In this document: positions 54,377 to 64,000 of the stretch, in pieces
Position numbering within the stretch: the stretch's first letter is position 1
Layout: each line of letters starts with the position of its first letter
Assembly (NCBI RefSeq): GCF_022533585.1
Contig: NZ_CP092827.1
Span: 1,652,001-1,716,000, forward strand
Length of the DNA stretch: 64,000 bases
Origin: Pseudomonas sp. LS.1a
GTDB taxonomy: Bacteria > Pseudomonadota > Gammaproteobacteria > Pseudomonadales > Pseudomonadaceae
Direction: 5' to 3'
Position numbers and translations under genes: made by a program
Notes under the pieces: model-generated
What the model was told of the DNA's origin: nothing
Seen by the model: the letters and a program-made list of their open reading frames with translations, nothing else
Database searches by the model: none

Positions 54377-57300
54377 ATGGCGTTCTTCACCGCAGCCAGC
54401 AAAGCCGACTTCCAGCACCAACTGCAAGCGGCCCTGGCGCAGCACATCAGCGAACAGTCCCTGCCACAAGTCGCGCTGTTCGCCGAGCAGTTCTTCGGCA
54501 TCATCTCTCTGGACGAACTCACCCAACGCAGGCTTTCCGACCTGGCCGGCTGCACCCTGTCAGCCTGGCGCATCATCGAGCGTTTCGACCCCGAATACCC
54601 GCAAGTGCGGGTGTACAACCCCGATTACGAACGCAATGGCTGGCAATCGACCCACACCGTGGTCGAAGTGCTGCACCACGACCTGCCGTTCCTGGTCGAC
54701 TCGGTGCGTACCGAGCTCAACCGCCGCGGCTACAGCATCCACACCCTGCAGACCACCGTGCTCAGCGTACGCCGCGGCACCAAGGGCGAGCTGCTGGAAC
54801 TGCTGCCCAAGGGCACCCAGGGCGAGGGCGTACGCCATGAGTCGCTGATGTACCTGGAGATCGATCGTTGCGCCAACGCCGCCGAGCTGACGGTACTGGC
54901 CCGCGAGATCGAGCAGGTGCTGGCCGAGGTGCGGGTGGTGGTTGCCGACTTCGAACCGATGAAGGCCAAGCTGCGTGAAGTGGTGGCGGAGGTGGAGCAG
55001 ACCGCCTTTGGCCCGGCGCAACACGAAAAGGGCGAGGTCAAGGCGTTCCTCGAGTGGCTGCTGGACAACCACTTCACCTTCCTGGGCTACGAAGAATTCA
55101 CCGTCAAGGGCGACGCCGACGGCGGCCAGATGGTCTACGACGAGCAGTCGTTCCTCGGCCTGCCGCGCCGCCTGCGCGTGGGCCTGACCAGCGACGAGCT
55201 GCGCATCGAAGACTACGCCGTGGCCTACCTCAACGAGCCGCTGCTGCTGTCGTTCGCCAAGGCCGCGCTGCCCAGCCGCGTACACCGCCCGGCGTACCCG
55301 GACTACGTGTCGATCCGCCAGCTGGATGCCGACGGCAAGGTGATCAAGGAGCATCGCTTCATGGGCCTGTACACCTCGTCGGTGTACGGCGAAAGCGTGC
55401 ATGCCATCCCTTATATCCGTGAGAAGGTCACCGAAGTCGAGCGCCGCTCGGGCTTCGATCCCAAGGCCCACCTGGGCAAGGAACTGGCCCAGGTGCTGGA
55501 AGTGCTGCCGCGCGACGACCTGTTCCAGACCCCGGTCGACGAGCTGTTCAGCACGGTCATGTCGATCGTGCAGATCCAGGAGCGCAACAAGATCCGCGTG
55601 TTCCTGCGCAAGGACCCGTACGGCCGCTTCTGCTACTGCCTGGCCTATGTACCGCGGGAAATCTACTCCACCGAAGTGCGGCAGAAGATCCAGCAGGTGC
55701 TGATGGAGCGCCTGAAGGCCAGCGACTGCGAGTTCTGGACCTTCTTCTCCGAATCGGTGCTGGCCCGTGTGCAGCTGATTCTGCGGGTAGACCCGAAAAA
55801 CCGCATCGACATCGACCCGCAGCAACTGGAACGCGAAGTGATCCAGGCCTGCCGCTCGTGGAATGACGACTACTCGGCGCTGGTGATCGAGAACTTCGGC
55901 GAAGCCCAGGGCACCAACATCCTCGCCGACTTCCCCAAAGGTTTCCCGGCCGGTTACCGCGAGCGCTTCGCCGCGCACTCGGCGGTGGTCGACCTGCAGC
56001 ACGTGCTGAACCTGTCGGAAAGCAAGCCGCTGGCGATGAGCTTCTACCAGCCGCTGACCCAGGCCGGCGAGCGCATCCTGCACTGCAAGCTGTACCACGC
56101 CGACACGCCGCTGGCGCTGTCCGACGTGCTGCCGATCCTGGAAAACCTTGGCCTGCGCGTGCTCGGCGAGTTCCCGTACCGCCTGCGTCATGCCAGTGGC
56201 CGCGGCTACTGGATCCACGACTTCGCCTTCACCTACAGCGAAGGCCTGAGCCTGGACATCCAGCAGCTCAATGACATCCTGCAGGACGCCTTCATCCACA
56301 TCGTCCGTGGCGATGCCGAGAACGACGCCTTCAACCGCCTGGTGCTGACCGCCGGCCTGCCATGGCGCGACGTGGCGCTGCTGCGTGCCTACGCCCGGTA
56401 CCTGAAGCAGATCCGCCTGGGCTTCGACCTGGGCTACATCGCCAGCACCCTGAACAACCACACCGACATCGCCCGCGAGCTGACCCGGTTGTTCAAGACC
56501 CGCTTCTACCTGGCGCGCAAGCTCACCCAGGACGACCTGGATGACAAGCAACTGCGTCTGGAGCAAGCCATCCTGACCGCGCTGGATGACGTGCAGGTGC
56601 TGAACGAAGACCGCATCCTGCGCCGCTACCTGGACCTGATCAAGGCCACCCTGCGCACCAACTTCTACCAGCCGGACGCCAACGGCCACAACAAGTCGTA
56701 CTTCAGCTTCAAGTTCAACCCCAAGCTGATCCCCGAACTGCCTAAACCAGTGCCCAAGTTCGAGATATTCGTCTACTCGCCACGGGTCGAGGGCGTGCAC
56801 CTGCGCTTTGGCAACGTCGCCCGAGGTGGCCTGCGCTGGTCCGACCGTGAGGAAGACTTCCGCACCGAGGTGCTGGGCCTGGTAAAAGCCCAGCAGGTGA
56901 AGAACTCGGTAATCGTGCCGGTCGGCGCCAAGGGCGGCTTCCTGCCGCGCCGCCTGCCGCTGGGCGGCAGCCGTGACGAGATCGCCGCCGAAGGCGTGGC
57001 GTGCTACCGCATCTTCATTTCCGGCCTGCTGGACATCACCGACAACCTCAAGGACGGTGGCGTGGTGCCGCCGGCCAACGTGGTGCGGCATGACGATGAC
57101 GACCCGTACCTGGTGGTGGCGGCCGACAAAGGCACCGCGACGTTCTCCGACATCGCCAACGGCATCGCCATCGACTACGGCTTCTGGCTGGGCGACGCCT
57201 TCGCCTCGGGTGGCTCGGCCGGTTACGACCACAAGAAGATGGGCATTACCGCACGCGGCGCCTGGGTGGGCGTGCAGCGCCACTTCCGCGAGCGCGGCAT

Positions 57301-59242
57301 CAACGTGCAGGAAGACCCGATCACCGTCATTGGCGTCGGCGACATGGCCGGCGACGTGTTCGGCAACGGCCTGCTGATGTCCGACAAGCTGCAACTGGTG
57401 GCCGCGTTCAACCACCTGCACATCTTCATCGACCCGAACCCGGAGCCTGCCTCCAGCTTTGCCGAGCGCAAGCGCCTGTTCGACCTGCCGCGTTCGGCCT
57501 GGAGCGACTACGACACCAGCATCATGTCCGAAGGCGGCGGTATCTTCCCGCGCAGTGCCAAGAGCATCGCCATCAGCCCGCAGATGAAAGAGCGCTTCGC
57601 CATTGATGCCGATCGCCTGACCCCGACCGAGCTGCTCAACGCGCTGCTCAAGGCACCGGTAGACCTGCTGTGGAACGGTGGCATCGGTACCTACGTCAAG
57701 GCCAGCACCGAGAGCCACGCCGATGTTGGCGACAAGGCCAACGACGCGCTGCGTGTCAATGGCAACGAACTGCGCTGCAAGGTGGTGGGCGAGGGCGGCA
57801 ACCTGGGCATGACCCAGCTCGGCCGGGTCGAGTTCGGCCTGCACGGCGGCGCCACCAACACCGACTTCATCGACAACGCCGGCGGCGTGGACTGCTCCGA
57901 CCACGAGGTCAACATCAAGATCCTGCTCAACGAAGTGGTGCAGGGTGGCGACATGACCGAGAAGCAGCGCAACCAGCTGCTGGGCAGCATGACCGACGAA
58001 GTGGCCGGCCTGGTGCTGGGCAACAACTACAAGCAGACCCAGGCGCTGTCGCTGGCTGCCCGCCGCGCCCGCGAGCGGATTGCCGAGTACAAGCGCCTGA
58101 TGGCCGACCTGGAAGCCCGTGGCAAGCTGGACCGCGCCATCGAGTTCCTGCCATCCGAAGAGCAGCTGGCCGAACGCCTGGCCGCCGGCCAGGGCCTGAC
58201 CCGCGCCGAGCTGTCGGTGCTGATCTCGTACAGCAAGATCGACCTCAAGGAACAGCTGCTCAAGTCGCTGGTGCCGGACGACGACTACCTGACCCGCGAC
58301 ATGGAAACCGCCTTCCCGCCGTCGCTGGTCAGCAAGTTCGCCGAGTCCATGCGCCGCCACCGCCTGAAACGCGAAATCGTCAGCACCCAGATCGCCAACG
58401 ACCTGGTCAACAACATGGGCATCACCTTCGTCCAGCGCCTGAAAGAGTCGACCGGCATGAGCCCGGCCAACGTGGCCGGGGCCTATGTGATCGTGCGCGA
58501 CATCTTCCACCTGCCGCACTGGTTCCGCCAGATCGAGGCACTGGACTACCAGGTACCGGCGGAGATCCAGCTGACCCTGATGGACGAGCTGATGCGCCTG
58601 GGCCGCCGTGCCACCCGCTGGTTCCTGCGCAGCCGCCGCAACGAGCAGGACGCCGGGCGTGACACCGCGCACTTCGGGCCGAAGATCGCGCAACTGGGGC
58701 TCAAGCTCGACGAGTTGCTCGAAGGCCCGACCCGCGAGCGCTGGATGGTGCGCTACCAGGGCTTCGTCGAGGCTGGTGTACCGGAGTTGCTGGCGCGCAT
58801 GGTGGCCGGCACTACCCACCTGTACACCCTGTTGCCGATCATCGAGGCTTCGGACGTTACCGGCCATGACCCGGCACAGGTGGCCAAGGCGTTCTTCGCC
58901 GTGGGCAGCGCGCTGGACCTGACCTGGTACCTGCAGGAAATCAGCAACCTGCCGGTGGAAAACAACTGGCAGGCACTGGCCCGCGAGGCGTTCCGCGACG
59001 ACATCGACCTGCAGCAGCGGGCGATCACCATCTCGGTACTGCAGATGGCCGATGCACCGGAAGACATGGACGCCCGTGTGGCGCTGTGGGCCGAGCAGCA
59101 CCGGGTGATGGTGGAGCGCTGGCGCGCCATGCTGGACGACCTGCGCAATGCCACCGGCACCGACTATGCGATGTACGCGGTGGCCAACCGCGAGCTGGTC
59201 GACCTGGCCATGAGCGGGCAGGCGGCGGTGGTGCCGTCCTGA
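54377..59242 (+). CDS. gdhB: NAD-specific glutamate dehydrogenase, large (180-kDa) class
   Basis: Converts glutamate to 2-oxoglutarate and ammonia, the catabolic route for glutamate and arginine carbon in pseudomonads. 1621 residues, the usual length of the large NAD-GDH class. A long N-terminal regulatory part with ACT-like modules (about 1-700) precedes the catalytic domain: RFGNVARGGLRWSDREEDFRTE as two blocks near 815-835, VPVGAKGGF with the catalytic Lys near 850, NGGIGTYVKAS and EGGNLGMTQLGR near 1100-1145. A long helical C-terminus follows. GCGGAG precedes ATG 54377. A strong terminator follows. Confidence 0.96.
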   Translation: MAFFTAASKADFQHQLQAALAQHISEQSLPQVALFAEQFFGIISLDELTQRRLSDLAGCTLSAWRIIERFDPEYPQVRVYNPDYERNGWQSTHTVVEVLHHDLPFLVDSVRTELNRRGYSIHTLQTTVLSVRRGTKGELLELLPKGTQGEGVRHESLMYLEIDRCANAAELTVLAREIEQVLAEVRVVVADFEPMKAKLREVVAEVEQTAFGPAQHEKGEVKAFLEWLLDNHFTFLGYEEFTVKGDADGGQMVYDEQSFLGLPRRLRVGLTSDELRIEDYAVAYLNEPLLLSFAKAALPSRVHRPAYPDYVSIRQLDADGKVIKEHRFMGLYTSSVYGESVHAIPYIREKVTEVERRSGFDPKAHLGKELAQVLEVLPRDDLFQTPVDELFSTVMSIVQIQERNKIRVFLRKDPYGRFCYCLAYVPREIYSTEVRQKIQQVLMERLKASDCEFWTFFSESVLARVQLILRVDPKNRIDIDPQQLEREVIQACRSWNDDYSALVIENFGEAQGTNILADFPKGFPAGYRERFAAHSAVVDLQHVLNLSESKPLAMSFYQPLTQAGERILHCKLYHADTPLALSDVLPILENLGLRVLGEFPYRLRHASGRGYWIHDFAFTYSEGLSLDIQQLNDILQDAFIHIVRGDAENDAFNRLVLTAGLPWRDVALLRAYARYLKQIRLGFDLGYIASTLNNHTDIARELTRLFKTRFYLARKLTQDDLDDKQLRLEQAILTALDDVQVLNEDRILRRYLDLIKATLRTNFYQPDANGHNKSYFSFKFNPKLIPELPKPVPKFEIFVYSPRVEGVHLRFGNVARGGLRWSDREEDFRTEVLGLVKAQQVKNSVIVPVGAKGGFLPRRLPLGGSRDEIAAEGVACYRIFISGLLDITDNLKDGGVVPPANVVRHDDDDPYLVVAADKGTATFSDIANGIAIDYGFWLGDAFASGGSAGYDHKKMGITARGAWVGVQRHFRERGINVQEDPITVIGVGDMAGDVFGNGLLMSDKLQLVAAFNHLHIFIDPNPEPASSFAERKRLFDLPRSAWSDYDTSIMSEGGGIFPRSAKSIAISPQMKERFAIDADRLTPTELLNALLKAPVDLLWNGGIGTYVKASTESHADVGDKANDALRVNGNELRCKVVGEGGNLGMTQLGRVEFGLHGGATNTDFIDNAGGVDCSDHEVNIKILLNEVVQGGDMTEKQRNQLLGSMTDEVAGLVLGNNYKQTQALSLAARRARERIAEYKRLMADLEARGKLDRAIEFLPSEEQLAERLAAGQGLTRAELSVLISYSKIDLKEQLLKSLVPDDDYLTRDMETAFPPSLVSKFAESMRRHRLKREIVSTQIANDLVNNMGITFVQRLKESTGMSPANVAGAYVIVRDIFHLPHWFRQIEALDYQVPAEIQLTLMDELMRLGRRATRWFLRSRRNEQDAGRDTAHFGPKIAQLGLKLDELLEGPTRERWMVRYQGFVEAGVPELLARMVAGTTHLYTLLPIIEASDVTGHDPAQVAKAFFAVGSALDLTWYLQEISNLPVENNWQALAREAFRDDIDLQQRAITISVLQMADAPEDMDARVALWAEQHRVMVERWRAMLDDLRNATGTDYAMYAVANRELVDLAMSGQAAVVPS

Positions 59243-59260
59243 GCCCAAGGTGAGTAAAAC

Positions 59261-59292
59261 AAAGCCCCGGCAGCGATGCCGGGGCTTTTTTT
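59261..59292 (+). terminator. Rho-independent terminator of gdhB
   Basis: AAGCCCCGGC-AGCGAT-GCCGGGGCTT followed by a run of Ts, 18 bases after the gdhB stop. Confidence 0.93.
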
Positions 59293-59306
59293 GTATTCCT
59301 GTGCTG

Positions 59307-59400
59307 GCCCTTTCGCGGGTAAACCCGCTCCCACAGGAGCATCACAAGGCTTGAGTGTAGTGAGGTCCCCGTGGGAGCGGGTTTACCCGCGAAGAGGCCG
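59307..59400. repeat. REP element pair (inverted)
   Basis: CCCTTTCGCGGGTAAACCCG and inverted CGGGTTTACCCGCGAAGAGG, about 45 bases apart, between the gdhB terminator and the convergent ppsR stop. Confidence 0.85.
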
Positions 59401-59408
59401 GTACAGGC

Positions 59409-60227
59409 TTACTTGAACCTGCGCTCCACCCCTTTCTCCACCAGGATCTTCGCCGAAATCTCTTCCACCGAAAAATGCGTGGAATTGATGTTGGGAATGT
59501 TCTCCCGGCGGAACAGGCTTTCCACCTCGCGCACTTCGAACTCGCACTGGGCAAAGCTGGAATAGCGGCTGTTGGGCTTGCGTTCGTGGCGGATGGCGGT
59601 GAGGCGGTCAGGGTCGATGGTCAGGCCGAACAGCTTGTTGTGGTGCTTTTTCAGCACCGCCGGCAGCTGCAGGCGCTCCATGTCGTCTTCGGTCAGCGGG
59701 TAGTTGGCGGCGCGGATGCCGAATTGCATGGCCATGTACAGGCAGGTGGGGGTCTTGCCGCAGCGCGATACACCGACCAGGATCAGGTCGGCCTTGTCGT
59801 AATAGTGGGTGCGCGCGCCATCGTCGTTGTCGAGGGCGAAATTCACCGCCTCGATGCGTTCCATGTAGTTGGAATTGCCGCCAATGGAGTGCGACTTGCC
59901 GACCGAATACGACGAATGGGCGGTCAATTCCTGTTCCAGCGGGGACAAAAACGAAGAAAAGATGTCGATCATGAAGCCATTCGAAGTAGCCAGGATCTCA
60001 CGGATGTCCTGATTGACGATGGTGTCGAAGATGATCGGGCGTACACCATCACGCTCGGCCGCAGCGTTGATTTGCTGGACCATGGTCCGCGCCTTTTCCG
60101 GCGAATCGATGTAGGGACGGGTGAATTTACTGAATGGAATGCTCTCGAATTGAGCGAGCAGACTCTGGCCCAGGGTTTCGGCGGTGATGCCGGTGCCGTC
60201 GGAGATGAAGAACGCGGTTCGTTTCAT
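59409..60227 (-). CDS. ppsR: PEP synthase regulatory protein (kinase/pyrophosphorylase, DUF299)
   Basis: Switches PEP synthase off and on by phosphorylating and dephosphorylating a Thr next to its catalytic His. 272 residues from ATG 60227 ([20 protein letters not shown]). The P-loop-like GVSRCGKT is at 152-159, and [20 protein letters not shown] lies before it. An upstream in-frame extension of 27 residues was rejected. Divergent from ppsA with 177 bases between, the standard arrangement with its target enzyme. Confidence 0.95.
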   Translation of the reverse strand: MKRTAFFISDGTGITAETLGQSLLAQFESIPFSKFTRPYIDSPEKARTMVQQINAAAERDGVRPIIFDTIVNQDIREILATSNGFMIDIFSSFLSPLEQELTAHSSYSVGKSHSIGGNSNYMERIEAVNFALDNDDGARTHYYDKADLILVGVSRCGKTPTCLYMAMQFGIRAANYPLTEDDMERLQLPAVLKKHHNKLFGLTIDPDRLTAIRHERKPNSRYSSFAQCEFEVREVESLFRRENIPNINSTHFSVEEISAKILVEKGVERRFK

Positions 60228-60404
60228 TTGCGATCTGGGCCTTAAGCTGATGACGTTTCTTGGATATGATAAGTTCGGTTTGCCGAATGCGGCTGTCGGC
60301 ATTCTCACTTATTTTCCAGGTACAGGCCACAAGCGTCCGGCCAAGTCAACGAAGGCAGGCGGGCGCCCTTGAGCTTTTCCAATACAGTCAGTGGAGAGAT
60401 CACC

Positions 60405-62780
<2,376 letters not shown>

Positions 62781-62792
62781 TGCAGTAAAACG

Positions 62793-62826
62793 CGGGGGTG
62801 CGTCTGGCGCACCCCGCCTGGTTTTT
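62793..62826 (+). terminator. Terminator after ppsA
   Basis: A GCGGGGGTGCG / CGCACCCCGC stem with a short loop, followed within a few bases by a T5 run, 13 bases after the ppsA stop. Confidence 0.75.
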
Positions 62827-62880
62827 CCAGGGCGAGCTCCAGCAATGGATCCCGCCCTTTTTTGTGCACCAAGCAACCTT

Positions 62881-63872
62881 ATGCAAAGCAGCAGCACTCT
62901 ATTCCCCGTGGCCCTGCTCAGTGCCGAACGCCGCGGCGACCTCAGCGAAGACGTGTACCGGATCAAGGCCGGCAACAGCCCTGACCCCAGCGTCGAGCTG
63001 GCTGTCACCCGTCTGGGGCTGGCCGATCAGGACCAGGCCCAGGGCGTGCCGGTCGTTCTCCTGCACGGCAGCTTCTCCAACCGCCGCTTCTGGTATTCGC
63101 CCAAAGGGGTTGGCCTGGGGGCCTATCTCGCTCGCGCGGGCTTCGATGTGTGGATCCCGGAAATGCGCGGCCATGGCCTGTCGCCGCGCAACCATGACTG
63201 GAAGCACAACAGCGTTGCTGCCTATGCCCGCGATGACCTGCCGCTGATTGCGGCTTTCGTGCGCGAGCAGTCGGGGCAGGCGCCGCACTGGGTCGGCCAC
63301 TCCTTGGGGGTACGACCTTGGTGGCAGCGCTGGGCGGTGGCTTTCTGGCTGCCGAGCAGGTGGCCAGCGTGGCGCTGTTCGGTACCCAGATCAGCCGCGT
63401 GTACTGGCCGTTGAAGGTACCGCCACTGACGTGGGGGGCGAAGCTGCTGCTCAAGCGCTGGGGGCAGATTTCCGGGCCGCGCTTCAAGCGTGGGCCGGAG
63501 GACGAGCCGATCGGCCTGGCGCTGGAGAGCATGCGCTGGCATGGCCTGTTCGGACGTTTTGGCGACAAGCAGAACGACTGGTGGGCGGGGCTGGCCGAGG
63601 TGGATGTGCCGCTGCTGGCCGTGGCTGGCGCGGGGGATTTCCAGGACCCGGTGTGGGCCTGTCGCAAGCTGTTCGAGCAGTTGGGCGGCGAGCGCAAGCA
63701 ATTTCTGCGGCTGGGGCGCGAGGAAGGGTTCGAGGCTTTCGGGCATGTCGACATGCTGGTGAGCAAGGCCGCGCAGGTGCAGGTGTGGCCGTTGGTGGAG
63801 CGTTGGCTGCGGGATCCGCTGGTGCCGGTGCATGCGTCCACGGTGATGGTGGAGCCTGTGCCCGCCGGTTGA
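62881..63872 (+). pseudogene. Alpha/beta hydrolase, frameshifted at the nucleophile elbow
   Basis: VVLLHGSFSNRRFWYSPKG (oxyanion region, about residues 56-74), WIPEMRGHGLS and WVGHSLG, then the frame breaks. One more G in the run 63306-63310 restores the elbow GHSLGGTTLVAALGGG and continues to 63872, about 330 residues. The nucleophile is the Ser of GHSLGG; a conserved His is expected in the GHVDM block near the end. The substrate is unknown; the fold suggests an esterase or lipase. The start could also be ATG 62845. It begins about 55 bases after the ppsA terminator. Confidence 0.8.
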
Positions 63873-63890
63873 ATTTGCGTTGCCTGTACT

Positions 63891-63984
63891 GGCCCTTTCG
63901 CGGGCACGCCCGCTCCCACAGGGATCACACAGGGGCTAAATGCTGTGAGGTCCATGTGGGAGCGGGCGTGCCCGCGAAAGGGCC
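63891..63984. repeat. REP element pair (inverted)
   Basis: GGCCCTTTCGCGGGCACGCC and inverted GGGCGTGCCCGCGAAAGGGC, after the hydrolase gene at the window's right edge. The right unit is the closest match to the REP unit embedded in the rhomboid gene. Confidence 0.88.
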
Positions 63985-64000
63985 GAAACAGGCAAAACAC

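Noticed and set aside
54560..59248. 1562-codon open frame antisense to gdhB
   Set aside because: Mirror of a highly expressed GC-rich gene; no domain features or ribosome-binding site.

Overview
The window is chromosomal DNA of a Pseudomonas, most likely the P. putida group. The evidence is the high G+C, the many copies of a P. putida-type REP palindrome (core TGTGGGAGCGGG..CCCGCGAA), and a gene order (fadH, nadK, pepN, sbcCD, lysA, gdhB, ppsR/ppsA) that I recall from P. putida genomes; the order is memory, not a search. I saw no tRNA, rRNA, CRISPR array or insertion-sequence transposase.

Layout. 1-21730 is housekeeping: the end of fadH, a PLP enzyme, cytochrome b561, DUF1853, the nadK-phosphoesterase-rhomboid-YeaC-DUF2797-pepN run, a YCF48-like/RND-MMPL pair, a lactonase, a GST and sbcDC. 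21951-31652 is the accessory part: a full-length PAAR-Rhs polymorphic toxin with its immunity gene, followed by displaced cassettes. These are an orphan Rhs module with an AHH nuclease tip and its immunity gene, a decayed AHH tip with an Imm11-like immunity gene broken at an 8-T run, and another scrap of Rhs core. Toxin tips and immunity genes are AT-rich; the Rhs core is GC-rich and repeated almost identically over 1.7 kb. 31829-33107 has a DUF2628 membrane protein and a frameshifted DUF3077 gene preceded by a leader able to form two cUUCGg hairpins. 33108-39939 is a MoxR/Bat operon (moxR, DUF58, DUF4381, batA, VWA-TPR, batD). 40167-47696 has a Tle1-like lipase effector gene, an MFS exporter, BenE, a MocR regulator, and a DapA-like lyase with a class II aldolase. 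47921-53673 has a CAP protein, DUF3144, soxR with its box, a GntR regulator, a GNAT enzyme, and lysA divergent from lysR. 54377-63872 is central metabolism: the 180-kDa-class NAD-glutamate dehydrogenase, the PEP-synthase regulator ppsR divergent from ppsA, and an alpha/beta hydrolase.

How it fits together. The accessory block looks like a type VI secretion effector locus that diversifies by swapping C-terminal tips onto one Rhs core while keeping old immunity genes. No VgrG or T6SS structural genes are present, so delivery genes must lie elsewhere.

Caution. Eight genes are interrupted by single-base indels, mostly in short homopolymers: Imm11-like, DUF3077, VWA-TPR (two), Tle1-like (two), MocR, lysA, lysR and the terminal hydrolase. 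Four of them need six Gs where five are present. Read error and real decay cannot be told apart here, so these are listed as frameshifted genes with reconstructed extents.
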